A DNA stretch of 64,000 bases. Origin: Amyloporia xantha (lineage: Eukaryota > Basidiomycota > Agaricomycetes > Polyporales > Adustoporiaceae). The stretch's first letter is position 1. The number at the start of each line of letters is the position of its first letter. The notes beneath the pieces were generated by a model. The model was not told the DNA's origin. It saw nothing but the letters and a program-made list of their open reading frames with translations, and searched no databases. The position numbers and the translations under genes were made by a program. Below are positions 34,201 through 45,460 of this stretch, one piece after another. The stretch lies in NCBI GenBank assembly GCA_036971615.1, contig JAYKKR010000009.1, positions 1,484,102-1,548,101 of the forward strand, read 5' to 3'.

Positions 34201-34936
34201 TTCTCCCCACTTCTAGGGCAGCCACAATAGACAATGCTGCACTGCTGAATGCCATTAGTGTGTACAACTGTCAACTCTTTCCTGTCTGAAATGTTAGCAC
34301 ACGGACAATTGTGGCCTTTATGGCCAAGATATATGACCATTCCCAGTTCACGCAGAGAGACGCGAGAGAAATGGGTGGATGTCCAGATCTCCATGAAATG
34401 GAATGGGTTATTTGTGTGCCTTTCCAATACACAATCTCGGCAAAGTGTGCCGCCCTCCCAGCAATCACGACATCGGATACTGGCTTTGGATGATATGTGA
34501 CCACAACACCGACAGATGCCACCAGTGTCCTGGTCAGCCTCTCGAGATAACAGAATCCGAGAGATCACCTGCTCCATATCAACGAAGTTCATCGAACGAG
34601 CTGGCTTTTGGCTAGATGATGCATTATGGTGTTGGTGGCCGGTAAGAAGTCAAGTCACGTACTCACTGAATAAGCGGATTTCTGACCATCTGGCTGGCTA
34701 TTGTCGGGATCCATCTCCGGATGTGTTTCATTGTGACCGAAACTAGTACTGTCCGGGGTAGCCCAATGAGGGAGTGGATCCTCAGGTGGTAACAACGGAT
34801 CCGAATGAAGTGGTAACCTAGTTTTCATAGAATTGCCGTATGAACGCGTCATTGGTGGGAGGGCACTGTTCTTAATGATGGTCCGCTGTTTGCGTATGCG
34901 GCGAGATTTGACGGTGCGGCTCGTAGGTTGAGACAT
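31237..34936 (-). mobile_element. KDZ (Kyakuja-Dileera-Zisupton) family DNA transposon, body around the transposase gene
   Basis: The extent given is only that of the coding region, because I could not identify terminal inverted repeats or target duplications by eye. The body differs in composition from its surroundings (lower GC, rich in TTG/CAA), which fits an inserted element. Downstream of the transposase stop a further open frame (31443-31237, with KWWTFTFRRKNVWLYVDGKG) may be an extra last exon, but the splice phases I tried do not join cleanly. Confidence 0.6.
31462..34936 (-). pseudogene. KDZ transposase with CxC2 zinc-cluster domain, ten exons, one frameshift
   Basis: KDZ transposases are DDE enzymes expanded in Agaricomycetes. 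Exons (minus): 34936-34667, 34604-34020, 33962-33775, 33713-33551, 33496-33352, 33300-32909, 32860-32678, 32621-32498, 32449-31824 and 31769-31462. All junctions are GT..AG with matching phase. Exon 2 holds the CxC2-type cysteine cluster (CRCCG, RCRDCW, LCRDC). Exon 3 has YREFLRVARVWRHMQ and CPACPLPD. Exon 4 has the first catalytic Asp in SIDGNHG. Exon 6 has the second Asp in AYDIACGY and the Glu region GRTDGEAAERIWAQANENI. Exon 9 ends with SWIWKI. In exon 5 the run of five T after CATGGC (plus 33390-33394) is one base short: exon length is 145 where the phases demand 146. With that base the gene would be about 994 codons. One indel may be a recent lesion or a sequencing error. Confidence 0.87.
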
Positions 34937-37900
34937 TTCGAACCTTGAACGGTGGAAACGCTGCTAACGCAATTCTTCTACCTGATCAGTCGAATGATTA
35001 GCATTGTGCTGACGAAGACGAAGATATGATACGCAATGCACAAGCACGAGAAGGAGGTCGACGTGGAATTAAACGCCAATGCGAATCGCCCTGCATTTGC
35101 TCGGCATAGTAGTACACCATGTAGGATTTACTTACTGAAGAGGTACAAGCGCGAACCACGACGACGTCCCCGCGCGTAAGCGTCAATTCAGACATCACAG
35201 AGCATCAGATGAATGCGCACCAAATTCGATTTATTATTTGCAGCCACTGGTAGCGGTCACACTCATGCAATGCGGTCCGCAGTCGATATTCTGCTAGTCT
35301 GATCATATTGGAGATATTCATGTGAGTCAGCTAGCCGCGTACACAGAATGTTAGGACAAGAGAGCGCACGCGACCGCAGTTGTGCGTCTTGAAAGCTGTC
35401 CGATCGATTACTTGAATGCACTGACCTCCTCGCTGTTATGTACTTTACCGGGCTGATATTTTGGGCCTCTAGCGCAAGCAGGGTCTACAACTGCGTCTTG
35501 GTTGAAAACAGTCCAGTGAGAAATACGCGTTGTCTGACAGTTATTAGGCTCTGCAGTCTCCAGGTCACTGCAATGCTTACCGCTCTGACACCGATTTTGG
35601 GAAGGCCTAAACGGATTTCGACTAATGGCGGTCACGTCTTATTCCAAAGAATTGAACCAAGAAATAATAAATGAGTTCGAGTGAGAATGAAAAGGAGCAG
35701 GACGAGACACGTGGCGCGTGATTTTAGCACCGGAGAGTTGCCGAGTTTGGTAACCTCTGAAGGCGGCGGAAGCCTCATCTCGCTCCTCTGCAGAGCTTTC
35801 CGCAAATACGACAACGAATGTATCATCACATGCACCATACGACATCGGAATTATTTAGGAATAAGCGAGTCAGGGGAAGTCGTTGAAGAGCAGGTTCGGT
35901 CGCACGCTAATTCCAATCCCTCCGTCTTCGCTTACCATGCTATTTCGGGTCAAGTCGCCTCGGAACGGAACTCGTTTGGATCGTATTTTCCATACTACCT
36001 TTGCACAGAAAGAGAAGGTCAAGGTGCACTGGGTGTATGAATGCGCGGGAAAGTGTGCGTAATAGGGCATCATTTCCTACCAGAAAGCACGGTCATAAGT
36101 GTTGTATTTGACGCGATTCACTGGCATAGATTGTTCACAACCTTCGAAATTGGCGTTCTACAATTTCGAATCCGCGGACCCTTGGTTGTCCGCTATTCTA
36201 TCCTTACCAACAAAGCTCAGTCAAAAACGTGGAATATTGTCGTCATAGGTCACACGGAGGGCTTTTCGACAATGAAGAAGGGAGGTCGCAAATCAGCGCG
36301 GTTTCAAGCCAATATATCGCTCAGCGTTGAATGTAATTACTCACGAACAGGCTCAATTCGCGAATCCAACGTAAAGCTACTCGCATTTTATATTCATCTG
36401 TACCTGAAACCGTGGCATCAGGAGGTGTCAGTCTTAGGTGCGAGGTTCGACGGAACACGTATGGCTGACATTTTAATGTCTACATCTCATAGTACTAGTC
36501 TCACATGAAACCATTGACAGCAACGGTGCGCATCCGCACAGACTTCAGACTTGTCCCTTCCATCTTTCAGTAGACACTCGATGCAGTGAGAACCTGGCGG
36601 GCTCTTGCAAATGACTATCGATCACGAAGTCATCCTGCGGTATTGATTTGGTCAAAACCCCAGGATTTGCGTTCGAAATTCCAGAATTATGAGTTCCACG
36701 AAGGAGCGGATGCCTTGCCCACAAATGTCTCATATTCTCATATTCTCTGTGTATGTAGTCTGAGTTCATTTCGCAGGACAGAAAACATACTTATACATCT
36801 ACGTTTGCAGTTGGTTATAGCTTCCATAACAATGGTCAAGTCGCACGGAGGAGGTGCGATCATTCGTTTAGCCTAAACTAGACGAAGCGCCGTCTTGAAT
36901 AATGCCGAAATACGCTGAATCATGCGTATGAGATCTCAGCCGATGTGCTGGATGTTTGTATTGCCTTCGCCTGCGTCAGAAAGTCTTGGCTCTAGAATGA
37001 CGCTGTTACATGAGGTGTCAGTCTATATTCCTATTATTTGACCAATCATTCGTCGCGTTCGGTTCCTATGAAACACTAAGCCAGGGCGGTAGATTACGAA
37101 GCACCCCTGTTATCGAGGCTTTTGCGATATTATTGCGAAGGACAGGCTGCCGATTTCCGGCTTCTGGAGTAGTCTATTGAATCTGTTATGTTTCGTGTAG
37201 TGTCCGTATCTCTTGAGTGTGCCGTTTGCTCTGCTGCCGTCCTATGTACACCGAATAGAGAGGCACAAAGCTGCGGACGATCTCCCTACAAAGATCGAGG
37301 TGCGTGTGCATGTGTCCCCTACTCATCCTGCATGACGACATTGATTTTTAGCAGAGATACGCAAATAAATGTCCAGAAAATGTGAAGGAAAGACCCTATT
37401 TCATGACAGGATGCCTTTCTGCTTATCCCGGATGCATTGATAACCCTCATGCAGACCGCTGTCGCGGATGAACACGACGTTGAGGCCCTGAGGCGATTCG
37501 TCTAGTCTGAATCAAACTTTTACAAGGGCTGCATAAGCGCAGGGGGAACAGGGCTACTTCATGGTAAGTGCGCCATGCATCTCTCCGAATTATCGAACGT
37601 GAGTTCAGTGTGCCGTATGACAAGAGTCATTTTCTCACCTAGCGTTTTTCTCATATCAGGACCCCGTGATACATAAGCTCCCCACGATTACTTCGGCTCC
37701 GGAGCGTACTGTATTCAGGCAAACGAAGAATTCTGTCTTTGAACTGCCCAGTGATTCTACGTATAAGGTGAGCAAATGGCTGTGTCAGGCCCTGTTCTGC
37801 ACATCATGTCTCGGTCTATTGGTCTCAAAGGACAAAAAGGACGGGAGTTTGCCTTTACGTATCCATACCCCTCTTATATTTGACGCTTCGAAAATCACTC

Positions 37901-38699
37901 TGTATGCACAAAACGTGCGCGAATGGTATGTCTAGGTAACACCCCGATACCTGGAGTTGGCAGTGCAACGAATGAACAGAGATCGGAAGACAAAGGCGAG
38001 TCTGGCATTCGTTGAATAAACTCAAGTTAAAAAAATGTCTCTAAGACTTTGCTTATATCCGTCATATGAACATGCGCAGCGTTATTCATGGTCAGATATT
38101 ACACGAAGAATTGCACTACTACGAGTTTGAAGATCCTCCCTATGAAGACAAGCAGGGCAATCAATCCGACATAGATATGGATTATGAAAACTTCGATCTG
38201 GAGGAGAATATCCTGCTCTCCGATTCCGGCCTCGCAGCCTCGACATTCCTCCGGACCATAATATTTAGCAGTTCGACGTAGATGTTGGTGTGTGGTTGCA
38301 GGCGAATGAAAATATGCAAGAAGCTGATGGGTGCGTTACTGCCGATGATGCATGGTTGCCGTATGGCCATAGTGATCTTATTCGAAGAGTCCCCCAAGGG
38401 CAACTTTAAAAATATGAAGGCGGTCAGGACATCTCTGCGGATGTTATGGCTTGTAAGCACGACTCAAATGATTCTGTCTGAAATCATGGCAAACTGACTG
38501 CGTTCCTCTGCCCTCTCAGGTCCTTCGGAATGAGGAATGACATAGGTCAACATTGTCATAGGCCCCTTGTTGGAGAATTCCTCCGACGATGTTGACTCTG
38601 CCTTCTGAATCTGGGCGCGCACGATACGAGTTCCATAGATATATTGATGGTTTGCTTGCCTAGAGTCAATTGACAGTATAAACTTATCAAATTTGCTCT
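34937..38699. other. Long stretch without a recognised gene
   Basis: The best frame is on the plus strand from 35681 to 36508, about 274 codons interrupted by a single TGA at 36038-36040. I do not recognise it. An acidic frame at 38066-38281 (LHYYEFEDPPYEDK..) resembles acidic N-termini of transposase proteins but is too weak to name. Nothing else is supportable. Confidence 0.3.
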
Positions 38700-39010
38700 T
38701 GGGGCTCCCTGCAATGAATACGTCAGTTGCCCAGCACCAGGCACTCCTCCACCACCAAATTCGGTATCCGCGCAGGACGATCGGAGTCCTTACAACAACC
38801 CCATTGAATTTGAATCTACAGACTTCTTTTCAAAAACTGCGGATGTCAGCCCCAAACATAAACACTATAATGGAGGCATGAACGGCCGGACGGCATTGTT
38901 TCTGAGGTACAATGACGCTCCTCCGCTCATGAACGCCCATAACCGATACAACTATACGCGGTGCCCCAGACAGCCATCAAGCTCGCTGATACACCCTCCG
39001 TCAGGTGCGT
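38700..39010 (+). pseudogene. Possible Plavaka-type transposase N-terminal remnant
   Basis: A plus-strand frame has PPPPNSVSAQDDRSPYNNPIE followed by FESTDFFSKTADVSPKH. Neighbouring frames then have NDAPPLMNAHNRYN and ITDTTIRGAPDSHQA. The order resembles the N-terminal block of Plavaka transposases in Agaricomycetes: a proline run, a W/R-SPY..-FE motif, a region before ..DPPF.., and a DTID-like stretch. The catalytic core is absent. I hold this as plausible, not proven. Confidence 0.4.
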
Positions 39011-41265
39011 AGGGACCTAGGAGTCGCAAGAAGCGCTTGGAAGACGGTCAGACTGTGCAGGGTGTGCTCTGTACAAGCACGCAACACAGCTGCCCATGCC
39101 CCGAACACTGCCCCGAAGCACATACAATGTCTATCACTGCAACGTTCTTGACGCTCACATGCGCCCTCTGCCGGCCAACTGATCAGAAGAGAATTCAGGT
39201 GAGGAATGGCCTGCTATCGGCCATATGGATTGAGGAAATTTCCGCGTGAACCGGAAGGAGCGTGCGTCCTAGTCGATAGAGGTTTGCCATGACCTGCAAA
39301 CGGACCAATATTTATGTGACGTCCAATTGACGGGGAATGTCGGCGACCGACTTGGGATCACAGGTCCACTTGCGTTTCATAGTGTCTTCATAATCAGCCC
39401 TAGCTCGAAGTTGAGAAGAGGCGTTGGTTCTTCGACATCGAAGGGCAGAGACCATGTACGCCTGAAGTACCGCCGGTCACACCTCTCTGAACCAGCAAGC
39501 TAAGCATTGCTCCACAGTATCCGACGGGCTGGATTCTTACAGAGATCTCATCGTTGAAAGCGACCGCACTCGCATTAGCGATGTGAATTATGGATTTGTT
39601 TTCGAGAGCAGCTTCATGATATAGCGTGTGGTATAGACCAGAGATGAATGCCATTATCATTTCTGACACTGCGATGGTTGGTGCGGCTATGGTCATGTCA
39701 GCGAAACCCGACTCGCGCTTCGCCATAGCGCGTCTTCTGCGAATTGATCATTACTGGGCTCTATGAAGTATTCAAGAGGTGTTTTGATTCTTGGTCACGC
39801 CCAAGTCTGGCAGCGGGGGCATTCCGGAAGCTTACGGTGGTGCTTAGTGCATGCAAGCAGGAAAGGACATTTCCGGAGTGACCACTAATATCATAATCAA
39901 TGTTTTCATACCAACACAATCAGGACAATGCGACGAACCGGAACAGCCCAAGTTTAGGCATAAGTATTTCCCGTATCAGCATCGCCAGCTCGCCTTTGAT
40001 ATTAGCCAACGGCGTAATATATTTCAGCAACACGTCTGGCAGCGATTGAGTAGATAGTTGACTCACCGATAGCCAATGAAAATGCTGCAGGACAACGCTC
40101 CTCACGGAATAGTCAATGATATGGGCTTCGGAAAGTTATTGAGATATTTAAAAGTCAAGCCTTCCTACTTCGAGTTCAGTTCAGTTATCCGCGCTTCACC
40201 GCGGTGAATGAGAACGATAGAATGGCCAGTCCTACGCATGGATTTGGAGAGGTGACTGCGTGATTGCGGCCCTACTCGACTTCTGCGACACAGAGCGCAT
40301 GTATGGACAGCGAGACAGATTCAAGATGAAGGCGCATATCAAGGACCTAGACGGTAACCCTGCGTCGTGACGTTTGTAGTGACGAATGTGGGGGCGCGAG
40401 AGCTTCCGCCTGATGCCCCCCGTGCGAGAAGCCTGCGGCTTCGATTCACGAGTCTGTTGCAGCGAGGCGTAGCATGGTCATGGAATAAACGAACCTATAA
40501 GAATGGATATCATCCCACACATTACCATTCAACAGAACTACTGCTCTGAAGACCTGCTCCTCGTAGTTCATGGCTGAAGGCTTTACGGGATGAGCGCATT
40601 GCGCGTGGCAGGAAGCAATTTGGACGTTGAAACTTACCAGATACAGCTCGACTCGATGTTGCCATCAGACATAACTAATAGACGGCATGGCCATATACAA
40701 GATGAGCAAGAGGCCGTGCCAAAGGGGCTTTCTCATTTGACCTGCCGATTCGACCCTGTTGTGGTCCGATGCAGCCAATGAGATGAGTACAGCCGTAGTC
40801 ACGAGAGTTAATGTCAGCCATGTGCCAAGCCATGTAATGTCAGGAATTTCTGTTCGCTCCAAGGATACCGTCGGAGAAGTATTCCTCGCAAGCTTCCCAT
40901 CGGTACAGACAACGAGGAAGCGGGCACATCAGCTTAATTGTGTCGCTCCAGGCCTGCAAAGAATCTCGAGGCGTTGCACCAAAGATCCAAGGATAGTTGC
41001 TGTTGAGCAAGGAAACGGGATGGAGCAGCTATCAGAGCCGAAAATATAAAGTCGGCGCCTCCAAACACCGAGGAAGACTTCTTAATAGATCGACCAACCC
41101 CCATCTGCAATGGAAGCAAATGAATCACGGCCTCGGTAAGCCCTGCAGACGTGTCGTATAGTCGCACGAATATCCCTAAATCGACGTAGCTTGAACAAAG
41201 CATAGGACTTAAACGACCCGGTATCAAGTGAGCAAGTGAGATCCTTGGTGGGCGATTACTAACCT
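39011..41265. other. No recognised gene; some hydrophobic minus-strand frames
   Basis: Minus-strand frames at 39726-39400, 40105-39920, 40862-40665 and 41227-40934 contain hydrophobic segments (for example TWLTLTLVTTAVLISLAA). They could be broken exons of one membrane protein. I cannot assign a family and the frames do not join into a model I trust. Confidence 0.3.
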
Positions 41266-42300
41266 ATGCCACGACGACCAGAGACACACGGCAGACCTAG
41301 ATCCAGTTGCCAAATTCGACCACCGGCATCCAATACTTCAAGTAGGTGGTGGCGACAGAGGGATGGCGGCAGACGTCAGATGCAAGGCGATGTGTGTAGG
41401 TATCGCGACGCAGCGTGGAGCGTGACAGGGGAGCGGGAAGCGAAGGCCGGGCTGGGGGTGCCGGCGAGTCAGAGGGTTGAGAGGGTGGTTCAAGGGGTGC
41501 GTGGCAGCTCGGTAGGAAGGCGGATCAGACAGAGTGATAAGGGGGGAAGGTGGGCGTCGTGTCTGTGTTGGGCTTGCGGTGATCTGTGTCTAGAAGCAGG
41601 CTTGGCGTTCGTACGCGATAGGAGTGACGAGCATATGCAGGACAGACGTCCGGAGGTACACAAGACAGAGAGGGTCCGAACGGCGTACATACGTACGCAT
41701 TGCATTGCTGTTGCTGAGGGGGGATTCGTTTGCCCGCACGTATGCACGCACGTTCGACGTGATCAGAGACGCGCCGTGTGCAGCCTGTGCGAGTATCGTC
41801 TGTGCCGTCGACGTTTGCTCGTCTCTCCAGCGACAGTCATGCCCCATGAAACACGCCACCCCGTCGATCGTCGTCTGGCTCTCGCAGAGCCTCAACGGCG
41901 TGGAATTCGCTCGATGCTCACATCGCCTCCTCTCGTCTGTTCGGTGTCCGAGCTCCGTTCTCCGTTTCTCTCCGTCCTCCACTGTCAATTCGTTTCTGCT
42001 GCATTCCCAGTTCGTCTCTGCAAGCGCACACTGCACTCGGATCCATTCACCGCACCGTCTCTCCGCTCCGCCCTCCTCCCGCCCAGTCATCGAAACCGCC
42101 TCCGCGCTCTGTCTCCGCGTTTGTCTACCCTCCGTCGTCACCCTCGCTCACGTAATCACCACGCCGTATCACTCATCCTCAGTTGCGAAGCCTGGTTGGT
42201 GTTCCCTCTCGTATACTCAGGTAGGCTCTCCTGGAACGCGCGTCTTTTGCTCCGTTCGCCGTCTGCTAAGTGCTTCATCCGCACGTCAGCACCGTGACGA
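41266..42300. other. GC-rich, CpG-rich block with strand-asymmetric halves
   Basis: The left half (about 41300-41560) is purine-rich on the plus strand. The right half (about 41900-42200) is rich in C and T, like fungal promoter or 5' leader DNA. Long open frames exist on both strands here, but they have low-complexity, Arg/Ser/Cys-rich translations and are best explained by the shortage of stop codons in GC-rich DNA. A plus-strand gene may begin after 42300, but I cannot recognise one. Confidence 0.4.
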
Positions 42301-43600
42301 CTACTACCTCCGGTATCATGCCACGGTGCGTATAGATGGGCGATCCCGAGAATGCGCCGACGGGCGACAGTCGCTGTGGGTGACGCTCATGCCCGTGACG
42401 AGGACCCCGGTGATCATGAGTACTGCCCGGGGATTGCGACATTGATCAGCGGGATCGACGTCAATCACTATGTTCGTTCTTCGCTCGTGGATAGCTCGCC
42501 GAATACTCTACGCAGTCGCTGCTTGTGCGTGTGCGCCAGTACTGTCTGTTTCCGTTTGCACGCGCCACTTGACGTGAGTGTTTTCTCAGCCGATAGCCTG
42601 TCTCTTCTCTATTAAGTTCTTCTTCGCACCTAGTCTTCCGCCGTCGGGCTCGCAAGTTCGGGCAATGACGCGTGTTTGTGTCGATGCGGCTGGGAGCCTT
42701 CTTTATACGTCGAACGAACCCTGCCGCTCGCATGAGCCCATTCATCCCGTAGCGGAGGGCATCTTGCGTTGGCGTAGCCAGGAGTCGGCGGGCGTGTTTT
42801 CGCCAGAATAATGAAGCTGCCGGGAAACATATAGCAGCTGCCTTAGTCGACCCTTGACAGAATGGGTTGCCTTTGATTTCTTGAAAGGCAGCACGGTCGA
42901 CTTGATGTTGGCGTCGTGCTTGTAGCTCATCACCTGGAGCTGGAACTGCGAGCAGTTGGTAGCCGTGTACCCGGAGACAGTTTCCTGTGCACTAGCGTGC
43001 GAGCCATCCTTGAAATGTGCATGCTCTCCTGCTCAGCCTTGCGATAGAGACGAGAGTGAAATGGCTGGGTAAATTCTTGACCACAATCGCCCCACGCCGG
43101 AACGCTCATAGCTTTAGTGTACGACGTAACGCCGCCAGCGCATCAATCTTGCTCTTGATGTAGCTTTAGAACTTGCTCACAGCAGAGGCATACCCAGGAC
43201 CCATGACCTGCCAACGGACTCGAGCGCAACTCAGTGTACACGAACTCATCTGCATCGCTGGTACTTACCATGGTCTTTCCAGCAGCATTACGCCTCAGAA
43301 AGGTAATGAAAAGCCTTATTACAGATTCTGCTTGATGGGCCCTGAAGTAGTAATTGATACGAAGTAGATTGGCAACATAGGTGAACTTACTATGACTTGA
43401 GGAGCCGAACGATCTTTCTCCCTTTCTCCCTCCCCCTAGAGAAAACCCATGCGGCCAACCCGGTGCCTAGATACTACAGCCAGGATCCTTACGCAAATTC
43501 GTGTTGAAGCGATAGTCGCAGAATAAATCCCCTTCGGCTCCTTCTTTATCCCAACCTGTCGCAACACAATGATGCATTAGCACACCTGTGTCACAGCGAT
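42301..43600. other. No supported gene
   Basis: Short frames on both strands; no family recognised. Could contain remains of a gene driven from the CT-rich block to its left. Confidence 0.3.
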
Positions 43601-43639
43601 TGATTCAAACCAACCTTATACATGTACCCAAGGATATTC

Positions 43640-44040
43640 ATCGGCGCCCCATCATGCGCCTAGCGTCGGCGAAACACTCGGCGCAGTCAGAAAGTGCTTC
43701 ATCGTGCTGTTTTGAGGGTGCGCCCTGCCGTCCGATTGGACCACAGGTTACCAACCATATGACAAGCAACGAATCATCAGCGCCCCATCATGCACCTAGC
43801 GTCGGCGAGGCCAAACGCCGTAGAACTGCCACTGTGCCAGAGCTCGAGATATCTACTTCGCTGTGAAGGGATGCGTAAGCATGACGGACACACTGAGTAC
43901 TGTGCAAGAAAAAGCTGGATGCATCCTCGGACACTATACGGGAATAACGGACAGCGCTCTTCAGGAGCGCAGTTGTTTCGAGGGTGCGCCCTGCCGTCCG
44001 GTTGAATCCCAGGTTAACACCCGGGTGACAAGCAGCGAAG
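43640..44040 (+). repeat. Two diverged direct repeats, interleaved
   Basis: The block GCGCCCCATCATGC.CCTAGC followed by GTCGGCGA occurs at about 43644 and again at about 43781. The block GAGGGTGCGCCCTGCCGTCC occurs at about 43717 and again at about 43979, each followed by a similar CAGGTTA..ACAAGCA.CGAA tail. The two units are the same sequence, the second enlarged by about 150 bp of unrelated DNA in its middle. Translated, both give CFEGAPCRP in different frames, so a short coding segment may have been duplicated. Confidence 0.6.
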
Positions 44041-44879
44041 AAAGCAGACTAGGTAGTACTTTGTAGCTGCTCCTTGCAACATAGAATGCCAGCAAGCCCG
44101 AATTGGGTACTGTTATGCTTACCTTACTTGTGCACCCCTCCCGTGCCCGCATAACCTAATCCATGGAAGAATAGCGGCGGCAGAACATTCAAAATTCGAC
44201 CGAGGCAAACAGCACTCCTGCAAAGCGTCTGAAAACTGTGTGAGGGTGAGACAGCGCAAGTAGATGGTCCAGCGTGCGTATCCAGGTTGGACTTGCATCC
44301 AAAGGAAGTGATTTCTATCAGTCGCAAACCAACGATGAATATATAATCAGCCGACAGAGCGGCAGTTATTCGTGACAACTCACTGAAGCAAATTCAACTT
44401 CAGGTAGAAAGCCTAGCCCGTAGGAGATTGACCCGGATGGATATAACGTGTAATTCTTGAGTGTGATATGTAAGCGGAGCAGCACATTGTATTCCAGGTG
44501 TCCACTGCTTTCCAGTTGGTCAGCAATTCGATTTTTATCACTTACGTGAAGCACGCACCGGAGAATTGGTAGAAAACGGTCATTCGACGATTCTATCAGG
44601 CAGACAGGATACGAAGGCGAGCTTAGCGGGCAAAGGAGCCGGAGCGCGGATGGATTCAACAGACACGTGATCACGTGACTCAGTCGCGTTGGTCTTTCCT
44701 CTAAGTCAGCACTCGTATATTTCCACCTATCGCACTCTATCTTGAATATATACTCATAAAAACTCCGTGTCGAGCGAGCTTCAGACCCTATGCAGCTGAC
44801 TCATGCGTTTTGACAGAAGTATTCCAGTAGTCAAAAGCGTATACTAGGATTAGCATTCGACTCGGAGCGTACTATCCAG

Positions 44880-45460
44880 CTTCGATAGGATCCCACGATC
44901 AATGTTCGACCATGCAGGGAAGTGTACCTTCGATAGGATGCCAATCCCGGCGTTCAACCTAACCCAAGGCTCGTATTCACTACCTCTTCGATATGATGCG
45001 TTAATAGATATTCGATCCAGATCGAAAGCCCGAGTGAGTCTTCAAAACGATCCCAAACCTTGCATTTGATCCAAGACGAAGATTTGTGTCCAAAGAAATA
45101 AAAAACGGGCACTCGTTCACAACCGAAGGGAAAGATTCGATGAAACGCGGAGGCATGTCTTTGATCCGAACACATGTTGCGCATTGAAACACTTACAAAG
45201 GTGCCCCTTCGATAGAATCCCCAGAATAACGCTCGATCCTTTTTTCTGGCTTCCAGTATGCTCTGTAATGGATATAAAACAGAGGCTCGCATCCGTTCTG
45301 ACCCCAAGCCGCACTGAAAGGATACGGGCCTCGATCTATAGCTTAAGGCGAAGCTTTGATTAACAGGAAGGCTCATCTCAGGCTCTGATCGATACGTAAG
45401 TTGAGCATCCTCATAAATCCCAGTTTTCGATAAGATCTCAGCATGAATGTCCGACCAGCG
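44880..45460. repeat. Degenerate short repeats of a TTCGATA-GAT unit
   Basis: A ~30-bp unit starting TTCGATA(G/T/A)(G/A)AT and often ending in (T/C)TCGA.CC or GTTCAACC or GTCCGACC recurs near 44881, 44929, 44987, 45208 and 45426. Spacings are 48, 58, 221 and 218 bases, so the last copies suggest a longer unit of about 220 bases. The copies are strongly diverged. A 140-codon minus frame runs through it, but I regard it as incidental. Confidence 0.5.

Noticed and set aside
41266..42445. 343-codon plus frame and overlapping 273- and 183-codon frames
   Set aside because: Long frames on both strands and in two plus frames at once, in GC-rich DNA with stop shortage; translations are Arg/Ser/Cys-rich and match nothing I know.
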